A stretch of 64,000 bases of DNA from Amycolatopsis sp. WQ 127309 (GTDB lineage: Bacteria; Actinomycetota; Actinomycetes; Mycobacteriales; Pseudonocardiaceae): NCBI RefSeq assembly GCF_023023025.1, contig NZ_CP095481.1, positions 5,407,001 to 5,471,000 on the forward strand, read 5' to 3'. The first letter of the stretch is position 1; every line of letters starts with the position of its first letter. Of this stretch, positions 25,655 to 33,884 are shown piece after piece. Both the position numbers and the translations under genes were made by a program. The notes under the pieces are model-generated. The model searched no databases. It saw only the letters and a program-made list of their open reading frames with translations, and was not told the DNA's origin.

Positions 25655-25660
25655 GGCGCC

Positions 25661-27049
25661 ATGCAGAGACTGAGCGGCCTCGACGCGAGCTTCCTGTACC
25701 TGGAGACGTCGTCGCAGGTGCTGCACGTCTGCGGGCTGCTCACCCTCGACGGCTCGACCGTCCCCGGCGGCTACACCTTCGCGAAGCTCAAGCAGCGCCT
25801 GGAAGAACGCGTCCGGGTGATCCCGGCATTCCGTCGCAAACTGCACAATCCACTCTGGAACCTCAGTCACCCCGTGTGGGTCGAGGACGAGGACTTCGAC
25901 CTCGATCACCACGTCCACCGCATCGGCGTGCCCGCTCCCGGCGACCGCGTCGAGCTGGCCGAACTCTGCGCGCACATCGCCGGGCAGCAGCTCGACCGCG
26001 CCTACCCGCTGTGGCAGCTCTACGTCATCGAAGGCCTGGCCGACGGCGAGATCGCCGTGCTGCTGAAGATGCACCACGCGAGCGTCGACGGCGTGAGCGG
26101 TGCCAGCCTGATCACCTACCTCGCCGGCCTCGAACCCGACGCGCCGGCGCCCGAGGTCACCGAGCGGGCCAACTCCGGCGTCCCGGCCGCGTTCGACATC
26201 CTGCGTTCCAGCGTCTTCAACGTCGTGAAGGGACCCCTGGAGGTCGCCCGGCTGCTGCCGGATCTGCTGGAGCTCGTGCCGCGGTGGCTCGGGAAAGCGT
26301 TGCGCGGCAAGGGGATGCCGATCCCGTTCACCGCGCCGAGGACGTCGCTCAACGGCACGATCACCGGCCACCGCAGCGTGGCGTTCGCCCAGCTCGAGCT
26401 CGACGACGTCAAGGCGGTGAAGAACGCCTTCGGCGTCACGGTCAACGACGTCGTGCTCGCGCTCGTCGCCGGGGCGCTGCGGGAGTTCCTCGACGCGCGC
26501 GGCGAGCTGCCGGAGGACCCGCTGGTCGCGACCGTCCCGGTGTCGGTGCACGACCGGACCGAACGCGACCACGGCAGCAACAAGGTCTCGGCGTTCTTCG
26601 CCTCCCTGCCGACGCACCTGGCCGACCCGGCCGCGCGCGTGTTCTTCCTCGCCGAGGCCAACCGGCTGTCGAAGGATCACCACCACGACATCGACGCCGA
26701 CATGCTGCAGGACTGGGCGCAGTTCTCCGCGGCGACGGCGTTCGGCATGGCCGTGCGCGCCTATTCGGCGTTGCGGCTGGCCGAAAAGCACCCGGTGGTG
26801 CACAACCTGGTCGTCTCGAACGTGCCCGGCCCGCCGATGCCGCTGTACCTGCTCGGCGCGCGGATCACCGGGCTCTACCCGCTCGGGCCGGTCTTCCACG
26901 GCGCCGGGCTGAACGTCACCGTGCTGTCCAACGCGGGCAAGGTGCACGTCGGCCTGATCGGCGCGCGCGAGCTGGTCAAGGACCTGTGGCCGCTGGCCGA
27001 CGCGCTCCCGGAGGCCCTCGCGCAGCTGCTCAAGGCCGCGCCGGGCTGA
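25661..27049 (+). CDS. Wax ester synthase/diacylglycerol acyltransferase (WS/DGAT)
   Basis: A 462-residue bifunctional acyltransferase that makes triacylglycerol and/or wax esters from acyl-CoA. The catalytic HHxxxDG motif is HHASVDG at residues 138-144. Other family parts are LSGLDASFLYLE at the N-terminus, NDVVLALVAGALREFL, and the NVPGPPMPLYLLGARITGLYPLGP block near 390. Length is normal. The N-terminal domain binds acyl-CoA; the enzyme is usually attached to the membrane or lipid droplets. It resembles Rv0221 and faces a LipC-like esterase. Its 3' end overlaps the convergent Ddn-like gene by 20 bases. Confidence 0.93.
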   Translation: MQRLSGLDASFLYLETSSQVLHVCGLLTLDGSTVPGGYTFAKLKQRLEERVRVIPAFRRKLHNPLWNLSHPVWVEDEDFDLDHHVHRIGVPAPGDRVELAELCAHIAGQQLDRAYPLWQLYVIEGLADGEIAVLLKMHHASVDGVSGASLITYLAGLEPDAPAPEVTERANSGVPAAFDILRSSVFNVVKGPLEVARLLPDLLELVPRWLGKALRGKGMPIPFTAPRTSLNGTITGHRSVAFAQLELDDVKAVKNAFGVTVNDVVLALVAGALREFLDARGELPEDPLVATVPVSVHDRTERDHGSNKVSAFFASLPTHLADPAARVFFLAEANRLSKDHHHDIDADMLQDWAQFSAATAFGMAVRAYSALRLAEKHPVVHNLVVSNVPGPPMPLYLLGARITGLYPLGPVFHGAGLNVTVLSNAGKVHVGLIGARELVKDLWPLADALPEALAQLLKAAPG

Positions 27050-27530
27050 GCACCACCACCGGGATCTCCCGCTCGGTCCACGCCTGGTACTTCGCGAAGT
27101 CGGCGTACAGCTCGACCAGCCGCGGCCAGAGGTCGGCGCGCTCCGCCGGCCCGGCGACCCGCGCCGTGACGGCGACGTCGCGACGGCCCTTGAGGTGGAT
27201 GCGGGTTTCGGGGTGCGCGATCAGGTTGAAGTACCACTGCGGGTGCCGGGGCAGCCCGCCCTGGGAGCCGACGAGGACGACGTCGTCGCCGGAACGCAGG
27301 TACAGCAGCGGGGTGGTGAACAGCCGGCCGGACTTGCGCCCGCGGTGCTCCAGCAGCAGCGTCGGCACCGGTTTGCGGAAGCCGGCGCCGATCCGCCAGG
27401 TGCTGCCGACGCGCCCGCCGGTCAGCCGGAAGACGGCCACCTGGGCCCTCGCCCCGTACTTCATGACCTTGGCCGTCACCGGCGAGTCCAGGCCGCCGGG
27501 GGCCTCGTCGGGCAGGCTGAAGCGTCCCAT
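27030..27530 (-). CDS. Deazaflavin (F420)-dependent nitroreductase family protein, Ddn-like
   Basis: A 166-residue split-barrel protein of the Ddn/AclJ family that binds F420. Family features: the core TLLLEHRGRKSGRLFTTPLLYLRSGDDVVLVGSQGGLPRHPQWYFNLIAHPETRIHLKG, including GRKSG and HPQWYFNL, contact regions for the deazaflavin. The substrate is unknown (Ddn reduces quinones). It is second in a leftward pair with the alpha/beta hydrolase, nine bases apart, diverging from the igr-type sterol operon, so it may share KstR control. A convergent overlap of 20 bases with the DGAT gene is seen. Confidence 0.88.
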   Translation of the reverse strand: MGRFSLPDEAPGGLDSPVTAKVMKYGARAQVAVFRLTGGRVGSTWRIGAGFRKPVPTLLLEHRGRKSGRLFTTPLLYLRSGDDVVLVGSQGGLPRHPQWYFNLIAHPETRIHLKGRRDVAVTARVAGPAERADLWPRLVELYADFAKYQAWTEREIPVVVLSPARP

Positions 27531-27539
27531 GTGAACTCC

Positions 27540-28424
27540 TTAGCGAGCGTGCACGGACGTGACCGCCGCGAGCAGCGCGGGCACGAACTTGGCGGCGGCC
27601 AGCACGCAGGCCGCGTGCCCCGCCGGGACTTCGTAGGTCGCCGCGTCCGGGATCCGGCGCGCGAGCGAGCGCTGGTGGTCCGGGGCGATGAACCGGTCCC
27701 GGGTGGTCACGACGACCGCGGTCGGCAACCGCAGGGTGTGCAGCCACGGCGTCGAGTCGAACCGGCCGATCTCGTCGAGGGCGACGGCGATCTCCCACGG
27801 CGTGGTCGAGCGGAACTCGCGCAGCGCCCACCGGTGGTCTTCGAGCCGGGCCAGCTGCTCGCGCCGCGGCTCGCCGGGGATCGTGCCGAGCCGGATGCGT
27901 TCGCGCAGCCGCGTCAACGTCCGGCCGAAGACGTCGAGGGCGACGCGCTGGCGCAGGCCGCGGCGGAAGTTGCCCGCCGTCGAGCACAGCACCAATCCGG
28001 TAACACGTTCTGGTTCCGCGTGGGCCACGAGCTGCCCGACCATCCCGCCCATCGAGTAGCCGCCGACGGCGAACTCCCCGATGCCCAGCGCGTCGGCGAC
28101 GGCGGTGACGTCGGCGGCGCAGTCGGCGAGCCGGAACTCCGGCGAACGGCTGCCCCGGCCGTGCCACCGCTGGTCGAACACGACGACGCGGTAGTGCCGC
28201 GCCAGCCGGTCGAGGGCCGGGTACCAGGTGAGCAAGCCGGTGCAGGCGACCGAGTGCAGCAGCAGGAGCGCGGGCGCGTGCCGCGGGCCGACGTCGGTGA
28301 CGACCGTCCTGCCGCGGCCGGGCAGGTCGAGGGGGACGGGGTCGGGCACCCCGGCGGTCGGCGGCACGGTGACCAGCCGCCGGGTCGCGCGCCAGCCCGC
28401 GCCGCCCGGTTCGATCACCGGCAT
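27540..28424 (-). CDS. Alpha/beta hydrolase
   Basis: A 294-residue hydrolase. Triad candidates: Ser in GGYSMGGM near 140, Asp in TTRDRFIAPDH near 245, His in PAGHAACV near 270; LLLLHSVACTG is the oxyanion region. It resembles 3-oxoadipate enol-lactonase-like and other C-C or ester hydrolases of actinomycetes; the substrate is unknown. GGAG precedes ATG 28424. It starts 86 bases from fadE28 in the opposite direction, with an exact KstR box between them (46 bases from this start), so it may belong to the sterol regulon. Confidence 0.85.
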   Translation of the reverse strand: MPVIEPGGAGWRATRRLVTVPPTAGVPDPVPLDLPGRGRTVVTDVGPRHAPALLLLHSVACTGLLTWYPALDRLARHYRVVVFDQRWHGRGSRSPEFRLADCAADVTAVADALGIGEFAVGGYSMGGMVGQLVAHAEPERVTGLVLCSTAGNFRRGLRQRVALDVFGRTLTRLRERIRLGTIPGEPRREQLARLEDHRWALREFRSTTPWEIAVALDEIGRFDSTPWLHTLRLPTAVVVTTRDRFIAPDHQRSLARRIPDAATYEVPAGHAACVLAAAKFVPALLAAVTSVHAR

Positions 28425-28470
28425 TCCGCTCCTCCAAGGGGTTGCCGTCCAGGACGTTTACGGCTAAGAC

Positions 28471-28484
28471 TAGAACAGGTTTCA
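28471..28484. promoter_or_regulatory. KstR box, exact match (igr-type operon)
   Basis: TAGAACAGGTTTCA matches TnnAACnnGTTnnA at all fixed positions. It lies 26 bases before the fadE28 start and 46 bases before the divergent hydrolase start. Confidence 0.75.
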
Positions 28485-28510
28485 GTATTGCGCCGATCCG
28501 GAGGACAGGC

Positions 28511-29557
28511 GTGGACTTCACTCTTGACGATACGCAGACGGAGATCGGCGCACTCGCCGCGAAGGTGCTGAGCGCCGACGACCCGTGGCGCTCACTCGCC
28601 GACGCGGGCCTGCTCGCCCTGGCGTTGCCCCCCGACCTGGAGGGTGACGGCTTGGGCGTGGCCGAAGTCGCGCAGGTGCTCACCGAGGTCGGTCGCGCCG
28701 CCACGCCCGTGCCCGCTTGCGCCGCGCTAGCCCTGGGGGTGCTGCCGGTGGCGGCGCTCGGCACGCCCGGGCAGCGCGCGGAGCTGTTGCCCCAGGTCGC
28801 GACGGGGGAGACGCTGCTCACCGCGGCGCTGCACGAGCCGTCCGCGCCGCTCGTGAGGCAGCCGGCGACGACCACCCGGGCGGGTGACGGCCACTGGCTG
28901 CTCAGCGGCCTGAAGACCGCCGTCCCGTACGCCGGCGAGGCCGTCCGGATCCTGACGCCCGTGACGACCCCCAGCGGCACCGCCGTCTTCCTGGTCGACC
29001 CGCGCGCCGACGGCGTCACGCTGGTCCCGACGCGCACCTCCGCCGGGCCGCCGGAATACACCGTGCGGCTGGACGACGTCGTCGTCGAGGAGTCCGATCT
29101 GCTCGCCGACCGGGGCGCGATCGCGACCCTGCACCGGTTCGCGCTGGCCGGCGCGCTGTCCCTGGGTGACGGCCTGCTGGCCGGGGCGCTCGCGCTGACC
29201 GTGAAGCACGTCGGCGAGCGGGTCCAGTTCGGCCGTCCACTCGCGACGTTCCAGGCGGTGGCCGGCCAGATCGCGGACGTCTACGTCGCCGCGCGGACCG
29301 TGCACCTGGCCGTGACGTCGGCGGTGTGGCGGCTGGCTTCGGGCCTCGACGCGGATGCCGAGCTGGACGTCGCCGCCTACTGGCTCGCCGAGCAGGCCCC
29401 GGTCGCGCTCGCGACCTGCCACCACCTGCACGGCGGCGTCGGCGTCGACGAAACCTATCCGCTGCACCGGTATTCGTCGCAGGTGAAGGACCTCGGCCGG
29501 GCGCTCGGCGGCACCGCGCACCGGCTCGGCAGGCTCAGCGAACGAGTGGCGGGGTGA
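28511..29557 (+). CDS. fadE28: FadE28/ChsE1-type acyl-CoA dehydrogenase subunit
   Basis: Subunit of the heterotetrameric dehydrogenase ChsE1-ChsE2 that oxidises the three-carbon (isopropionyl) side chain of the steroid CoA ester. The 348-residue chain is at the short end for the family and matches the shorter ChsE1 partner: N-terminal helical region, middle beta-domain (LVDPRADGVTLVPTRTSAGPPEYTVRLDDV), C-terminal helices with RVQFGRPLATFQAVAGQIADVY and HLHGGVGVDETYPLHRY. Gene order with fadE29, chsH2, chsH1 and ltp2 is that of the M. tuberculosis igr operon. GTG 28511 is chosen for the GGAGG seven bases upstream. The frame extends to 28442 without support. A KstR box lies directly upstream. 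Confidence 0.9.
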   Translation: MDFTLDDTQTEIGALAAKVLSADDPWRSLADAGLLALALPPDLEGDGLGVAEVAQVLTEVGRAATPVPACAALALGVLPVAALGTPGQRAELLPQVATGETLLTAALHEPSAPLVRQPATTTRAGDGHWLLSGLKTAVPYAGEAVRILTPVTTPSGTAVFLVDPRADGVTLVPTRTSAGPPEYTVRLDDVVVEESDLLADRGAIATLHRFALAGALSLGDGLLAGALALTVKHVGERVQFGRPLATFQAVAGQIADVYVAARTVHLAVTSAVWRLASGLDADAELDVAAYWLAEQAPVALATCHHLHGGVGVDETYPLHRYSSQVKDLGRALGGTAHRLGRLSERVAG

Positions 29558-29562
29558 GCGGG

Positions 29563-30717
29563 ATGCACGTCGAACTGACCGCGGCGCAACGGGAGCTGCG
29601 CACCGAGCTGCGCGAGTACTTCGCCGGGCTGATCAGCCCGGCGGAACGCCAGGCGATGCGCCGCGAACGGCACGGGCCGGTGTTCCGCGAGATCGTCCGG
29701 CGGATGGGCCGCGACGGCCGGCTCGGCGTCGGCTGGCCGGTGGAGTACGGCGGGCAGGGTTTCGGCGGGATCGAGCAGCACCTGTTCGTCGACGAGGCCT
29801 CGCGCGCCGACGTCCAGCTGCCGTCGGTGACGCTGCAGACGGTCGGGCCGACCCTGCAGCAGTACGGCACCGACGAGCAGAAGTCCTTCTTCCTGCCCAA
29901 GATCCTGGCCGGGGAGATCCACTTCGCCATCGGCTACACCGAACCCGAGGCCGGCACCGACCTCGCCGCGCTGCGGACGACGGCGGTGCGCGACGGCGAC
30001 GAGTACGTCGTCAACGGCCAGAAGATCTTCACCACCGGCGGCCACGACGCCGACTACCTCTGGCTCGCCGTGCGGACCGCGCCGGACGCGCCGCGGCACA
30101 AGGGCATCTCGATCCTCATCATGGACACGAGCGACCCCGGCTACTCGTGGACGCCGATCATCACCTGCGACGGCGCCCACCACGTCAACGCGACGTACTA
30201 CTCGGACGTCCGCGTGCCGGTGAACCGCCTGGTGGGCAAGGAGAACGAGGGCTGGCGGCTGATCACGACGCAGCTCAACCACGAGCGGGTCATGCTCGGC
30301 CCGGCCGGCCGGATCGGCGGCCTGTACGACCGGGTGCGGACCTGGGCCGCCGCGCACGCGCTGCTGGACCTGCCGGACGTCCGGGCCGTGCTGGCCGACG
30401 CCTTCGCCGTGACGCGGGTCAACGAGCTGCTGAACTGGCAGGTCGCCGCGTCCGCCGCGAGCGCGCCGGTCGTCGTCGCCGACGCGTCCGCGACCAAGGT
30501 GTTCAGCTCCGAGGTCATCCAGCGCATCGGCCGGTCGATGGAGGAGCTGATCGGGCGGCACGGCGACCTGGCCGACCCGGACACCGCGGAGCTGGCGGAA
30601 TGGCTGGACCTGCAGGCGAAACGCAACATCGTGCTGACGTTCGGCGGTGGGGTGAGCGAGATCCAACGGGAGCTGATCTCCTCGATCGGCCTGGGACTGC
30701 CGAGGGTGCGACGATGA
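29563..30717 (+). CDS. fadE29: FadE29/ChsE2-type acyl-CoA dehydrogenase subunit
   Basis: Partner subunit of FadE28 in the dehydrogenase acting on 3-oxo-4-pregnene-20-carboxyl-CoA. The 384-residue protein is strongly like mycobacterial FadE29: ELRTELREYFAGLISPAERQ, GRLGVGWPVEYGGQGFGGIEQHLFVDEA, IGYTEPEAGTDLAALRTTAVRDGDEYVVNGQKIFTTGGHDADY, and the C-terminal KRNIVLTFGGGVSEIQRELI. ATG 29563 (MHVELT) fits the family start; GTG 29554, overlapping the fadE28 stop, is an alternative three codons earlier. The downstream gene starts within its stop codon. Confidence 0.91.
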   Translation: MHVELTAAQRELRTELREYFAGLISPAERQAMRRERHGPVFREIVRRMGRDGRLGVGWPVEYGGQGFGGIEQHLFVDEASRADVQLPSVTLQTVGPTLQQYGTDEQKSFFLPKILAGEIHFAIGYTEPEAGTDLAALRTTAVRDGDEYVVNGQKIFTTGGHDADYLWLAVRTAPDAPRHKGISILIMDTSDPGYSWTPIITCDGAHHVNATYYSDVRVPVNRLVGKENEGWRLITTQLNHERVMLGPAGRIGGLYDRVRTWAAAHALLDLPDVRAVLADAFAVTRVNELLNWQVAASAASAPVVVADASATKVFSSEVIQRIGRSMEELIGRHGDLADPDTAELAEWLDLQAKRNIVLTFGGGVSEIQRELISSIGLGLPRVRR

Positions 30718-31631
30718 ACGACCAGGACATCATCGATACCGCGGGCCGGATCGCCGCTCGCGGCGAGTGCGCGCCGAGGCTGGCGCGCGACCCCGTCAAC
30801 CAGGCGATGGTCAACAACTGGACCGAGGCCATCGGCGACGACAACCCGGTGTACGTCGATGCGGAGTTCGCCGCGAAGAGTGTCCACAAGGGACTCGTGG
30901 CCCCGCCGGCGATGGCCCAGGTGTGGACGATGGGCCGCCTGAACTCGCTGCGCGGCAGCGACGACCCGCTCGGCCTGATGATGGAGCTGCTCGACGAGGC
31001 CGGGTTCACCTCCGTCGTCGCGACCAACTCCGAGCAGACCTACCACCGCTACCTGCGCCACGGTGAGCAGGTCGAAGCGCGGACGGCGCTGGAAAGCGTG
31101 GTCGGGCCGAAGAAGACCGCGCTGGGCGAAGGCTGGTTCGTCACCACGCGCGTGACCTGGTACGTCGAGGGCGAAGCCGTGGCGGAGATGATGTTCCGGG
31201 TGCTCAAGTTCCGCCCGCCCGCGCCGAAACCGCCGCCGGCGCCGGTGCTGCGGCCGGTGATCAGCAAGGACACCGAGTTCTTCTGGGACGGTCTCAAGGC
31301 GGGGGAGCTGCGGATCCAGCGCTGGGGCGAGACGCTCCGCCACCCGCCCGGCCCGATGCCGCCGGACGGTGACCTCGACGCCAAGCCGGACTACGTCGTG
31401 GCCAGTGGCCGCGGCACGGTGTTCAGCTATGTGGTGCACCACCACCCGCCGGTGCCGGGCAAGGACCTCCCGTTCGTCGTGGCCCTCGTGGAACTGGAGG
31501 AGGGCGTGCGCGTAATGGCCGAACTGCTGGACGCGGCTCCGGACGACGTCCACATCGGACTCCCCGTGGAAGCCGCTTTTGTCACCGTGGACGACGACCT
31601 GACCCTGCCCGCCTGGAAGGTGGCCCGATGA
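30714..31631 (+). CDS. chsH2: ChsH2: MaoC-like plus DUF35 steroid enoyl-CoA hydratase subunit
   Basis: Subunit of the ChsH1-ChsH2 hydratase that hydrates the side-chain enoyl-CoA; its C-terminal DUF35 domain binds the aldolase Ltp2. The 305-residue chain has an N-terminal hot-dog domain (about 1-165, with VNNWTEAIGDDNPVYVD and KGLVAPPAMAQVWTM) and a DUF35 domain (about 180-305: TEFFWDGLKAGELRIQRWGETLRHPPGPMPP, then GRGTVFSYVVHHHPPVPG). The zinc-ribbon cysteines of general DUF35 proteins are absent; I believe this also holds for mycobacterial ChsH2. Start and stop overlap the neighbours by four bases on each side. Confidence 0.91.
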   Translation: MNDQDIIDTAGRIAARGECAPRLARDPVNQAMVNNWTEAIGDDNPVYVDAEFAAKSVHKGLVAPPAMAQVWTMGRLNSLRGSDDPLGLMMELLDEAGFTSVVATNSEQTYHRYLRHGEQVEARTALESVVGPKKTALGEGWFVTTRVTWYVEGEAVAEMMFRVLKFRPPAPKPPPAPVLRPVISKDTEFFWDGLKAGELRIQRWGETLRHPPGPMPPDGDLDAKPDYVVASGRGTVFSYVVHHHPPVPGKDLPFVVALVELEEGVRVMAELLDAAPDDVHIGLPVEAAFVTVDDDLTLPAWKVAR

Positions 31632-32014
31632 CCGTCACCGAAGGAACCGAACTGCCGCCGCTGACGATCGAGGCGACCCCGACGTTCGTGGTCAGCACGG
31701 CGCTCGCCACCCGCGACTTCCAGGACGTCCACCACGACCGCGACGCCGCGGTGCGGCGCGGCTCGAAGGACATCTTCCTCAACATCCTCACCGACACCGG
31801 CCTGGTGCAGCGGTTCGTCTCGGCGTGGGCCGGGCCGGAAGCGCTGATCCGGTCGATCAAGATCCGGCTCGGCGTGCCGTGTTACGCCTACGAAACGCTG
31901 ACGTTCACCGGCCGCGTGGTCTCGTGCGAAGGCCGGGACGCCGTGGTCGTGGTGTCCGGTGTGGACAGTCTCGGCGAGCACGTCGCCGGGACCGTGGAGG
32001 TGACGCTGCCGTGA
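31628..32014 (+). CDS. chsH1: ChsH1: MaoC-like steroid enoyl-CoA hydratase subunit
   Basis: The 128-residue single hot-dog partner of ChsH2. The hydratase motif is in ATRDFQDVHHDRDAAVRRGSKDIFLNILTDTGLVQRFVSAW, with the Asp/His pair (DVHHD) of R-hydratases, and SVDSLGEHVAGTVEVTLP closes the strand. Together with ChsH2 it forms a heterotetramer in mycobacteria. Size is as expected (about 129). It overlaps chsH2 and ltp2 by four bases each, showing strict coupling of the operon. Confidence 0.91.
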   Translation: MTVTEGTELPPLTIEATPTFVVSTALATRDFQDVHHDRDAAVRRGSKDIFLNILTDTGLVQRFVSAWAGPEALIRSIKIRLGVPCYAYETLTFTGRVVSCEGRDAVVVVSGVDSLGEHVAGTVEVTLP

Positions 32015-33180
32015 CGCTCTCGGGCAAGGCGGCCATCGCCGGCATCGGCGCGACGGAGTTCTCGAAGGACTCCGGACGCACCGAGCTGCGGCTGGCCGCG
32101 GAATGCGTGTCGCAGGCACTGGCCGACGCCGGGATCGCACCGTCCGAAGTGGACGGGCTCGTGTCCTTCACCATGGACGGCAACGCGGAGATCGCGCTGG
32201 CCCGCGAGCTGGGCATCCCCGAACTGAAGTTCTTCAGCCGCATCCACTACGGCGGCGGCGCGGCGGCGGCGACCGTGCAGCAGGCCGCGATGGCGGTGGC
32301 GACCGGCGTCGCCGAGGTCGTGGTCGCCTACCGCGCGTTCAACGAACGCTCGGGCATGCGCTTCGGCCAGGTGTCCTCGGCCGCGGCCGGCCAGGTCAAC
32401 TCGTCCGGTGTGGACAACGCCTTCCACTACCCGATGGGCATCGCGACCCCGGCGGCCACGGTCGCCATGGTCGCCCAGCGGTACCTGCACGACTACGGCG
32501 CGACGAGCGAGGACTTCGGCCGGATCGCGGTGCTCGACCGCAAGCACGCGGCGACCAACCCGAACGCCTGGTTCCACGGCCGGCCGATCACCCTGGCCGA
32601 GCACCAGGGGTCGCGCTGGGTGGCCGAGCCGCTGCACCTGCTCGACTGCTGCCAGGAGAGCGACGGCGGGGTCGCGCTGGTCGTCACCAGCGTCGAACGC
32701 GCTCGCGACCTGGCCCGGCCGCCGGCGGTCGTCGCCGCGGCCGCGCAGGGGAGCGGGCCGGACCAGTACGTGATGACCAGCTACTACCGCGACGACCTGG
32801 CCGCGCTGCCGGAGATGGGCGTCGTGGGCCGGCAGCTGTGGGCCCAGTCCGGATTGGCACCGTCCGATGTGGACGTCGCCGTGCTGTACGACCACTTCAC
32901 GCCGTACGTCCTGATGCAGCTGGAGGAGCTGGGGTTCTGCGGCCGCGGCGAGGCGAAGGACTTCATCGCCGACGGCGCGCTGGAGCTCGACGGCGCGCTG
33001 CCGCTGAACCCGCACGGCGGCCAGCTCGGCGAGGCCTACATCCACGGCATGAACGGCATCGCGGAGGGCGTCCGGCAGATCCGCGGGGACGCCGTCAACC
33101 AGGTGCCGGGCGCGTCCCGGGTGCTGGTCACGGCGGGCACCGGCGTGCCGACGAGCGGGCTCGTCCTCACGAGTGACTGA
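32011..33180 (+). CDS. ltp2: Ltp2: thiolase-fold steroid side-chain aldolase
   Basis: Retro-aldolase that removes the last three carbons of the steroid side chain as propionyl-CoA, giving a 17-keto steroid, in complex with the DUF35 part of ChsH2. The 389-residue thiolase-like protein shows KAAIAGIGATEFSKDSGRTELRLAAECVSQALADAGI, LKFFSRIHYGGGAAAATVQQAAMAVATG, CCQESDGGVALVV and NPHGGQLGEAYIHGMNGIAEGVRQIRG. Typical thiolase catalytic cysteines are not found at the nucleophile position (SRIHYGGGAAA), as expected for an aldolase rather than a thiolase. GTG 32011 lies in the chsH1 stop; ATG and GTG further upstream are in chsH1. Confidence 0.91.
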   Translation: MTLSGKAAIAGIGATEFSKDSGRTELRLAAECVSQALADAGIAPSEVDGLVSFTMDGNAEIALARELGIPELKFFSRIHYGGGAAAATVQQAAMAVATGVAEVVVAYRAFNERSGMRFGQVSSAAAGQVNSSGVDNAFHYPMGIATPAATVAMVAQRYLHDYGATSEDFGRIAVLDRKHAATNPNAWFHGRPITLAEHQGSRWVAEPLHLLDCCQESDGGVALVVTSVERARDLARPPAVVAAAAQGSGPDQYVMTSYYRDDLAALPEMGVVGRQLWAQSGLAPSDVDVAVLYDHFTPYVLMQLEELGFCGRGEAKDFIADGALELDGALPLNPHGGQLGEAYIHGMNGIAEGVRQIRGDAVNQVPGASRVLVTAGTGVPTSGLVLTSD

Positions 33181-33320
33181 CGGTCCCCCTGGTGGGTCAA
33201 CGGGTGTCACCTCTTTGACGGCTGGTGCCGGTTCGCTCCGGATGTCACGGTGGAGGGACTGTCCGCGACGCAGAGTGAGGCCGTCATGCGCGAACCCGCC
33301 GAGCCGCCGGCCGTCCCGTA

Positions 33321-33872
33321 GTGGCCGGCGTGGACTGGGCGCTCACCGCGGTCTTCGCCGCGATGGTGCTGCCCTGCGTGCTGCGGCTCGTCCGGCTCGA
33401 CTACGTCCGCCTCGGTCACGGCGTCCGCAACGGCGACCTGGCCGAGCTGCTGCTGGTCGTGGCGATGGTGGCGATGCTCTCGCCGGTCGGCGGCCCGATC
33501 CCGGCGGCCGGCTGGCAGGCGGTCCTGGTGCTGACGGCGGGCTGGTTCGCCGTCAGCTGGTGGCGCGGCCGCCGGTCCGGCTGCGCGCACCACGCGCTGT
33601 CCGCGGTGGCGATGCTCTACATGGTCACGGCGATGCCCCACGACGGCATGGCGCACGGGCCGTGGCTGACTATGTCCACAATGGACGCCCAGCTGGCGGT
33701 GCCGCTGGTCGCGGTGGCCGCCGCGGCCTACTTCGTCGTCGACGCGGCGCGCACGGGCGTGCTCATGGTGCGCGGTCCCGTGGTGTCGGTGTCCGGGCAC
33801 GCCTCGCGCGCGGCCTGTCGGGTGGTGATGGGCGCCGGGATGGGCTACATGCTCCTCGCGGCGGCCCTGTGA
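33321..33872 (+). CDS. DUF5134 membrane protein
   Basis: A 183-residue integral membrane protein with about five hydrophobic segments (WALTAVFAAMVLPCVLRLV, LAELLLVVAMVAMLSPVGG, WQAVLVLTAGWFAVSWW, HALSAVAMLYMVTAM, AVPLVAVAAAAYFVVDAA) and a His/Met-rich stretch MPHDGMAHGPW between the fourth and fifth. It matches DUF5134, a family of unknown function in actinomycetes. GTG 33321 overlaps the stop of a 12-codon frame (ATG 33286 to TAG 33321) that might be a leader; this is uncertain. Downstream of ltp2 on the same strand but 140 bases away, so probably separately expressed. It ends 12 bases from the convergent riboflavin kinase gene. Confidence 0.78.
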   Translation: MAGVDWALTAVFAAMVLPCVLRLVRLDYVRLGHGVRNGDLAELLLVVAMVAMLSPVGGPIPAAGWQAVLVLTAGWFAVSWWRGRRSGCAHHALSAVAMLYMVTAMPHDGMAHGPWLTMSTMDAQLAVPLVAVAAAAYFVVDAARTGVLMVRGPVVSVSGHASRAACRVVMGAGMGYMLLAAAL

Positions 33873-33884
33873 CCGTCCAGCCGT

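Noticed and set aside
27999..28012. KstR-like core GGTAACACGTTCTG inside the alpha/beta hydrolase gene
   Set aside because: Both outer fixed bases are wrong and it lies in the middle of a coding region.
30714..31631. Loss of zinc cysteines in the ChsH2 DUF35 domain as a defect
   Set aside because: From memory the mycobacterial ChsH2 also lacks them, so this appears normal for the subfamily.
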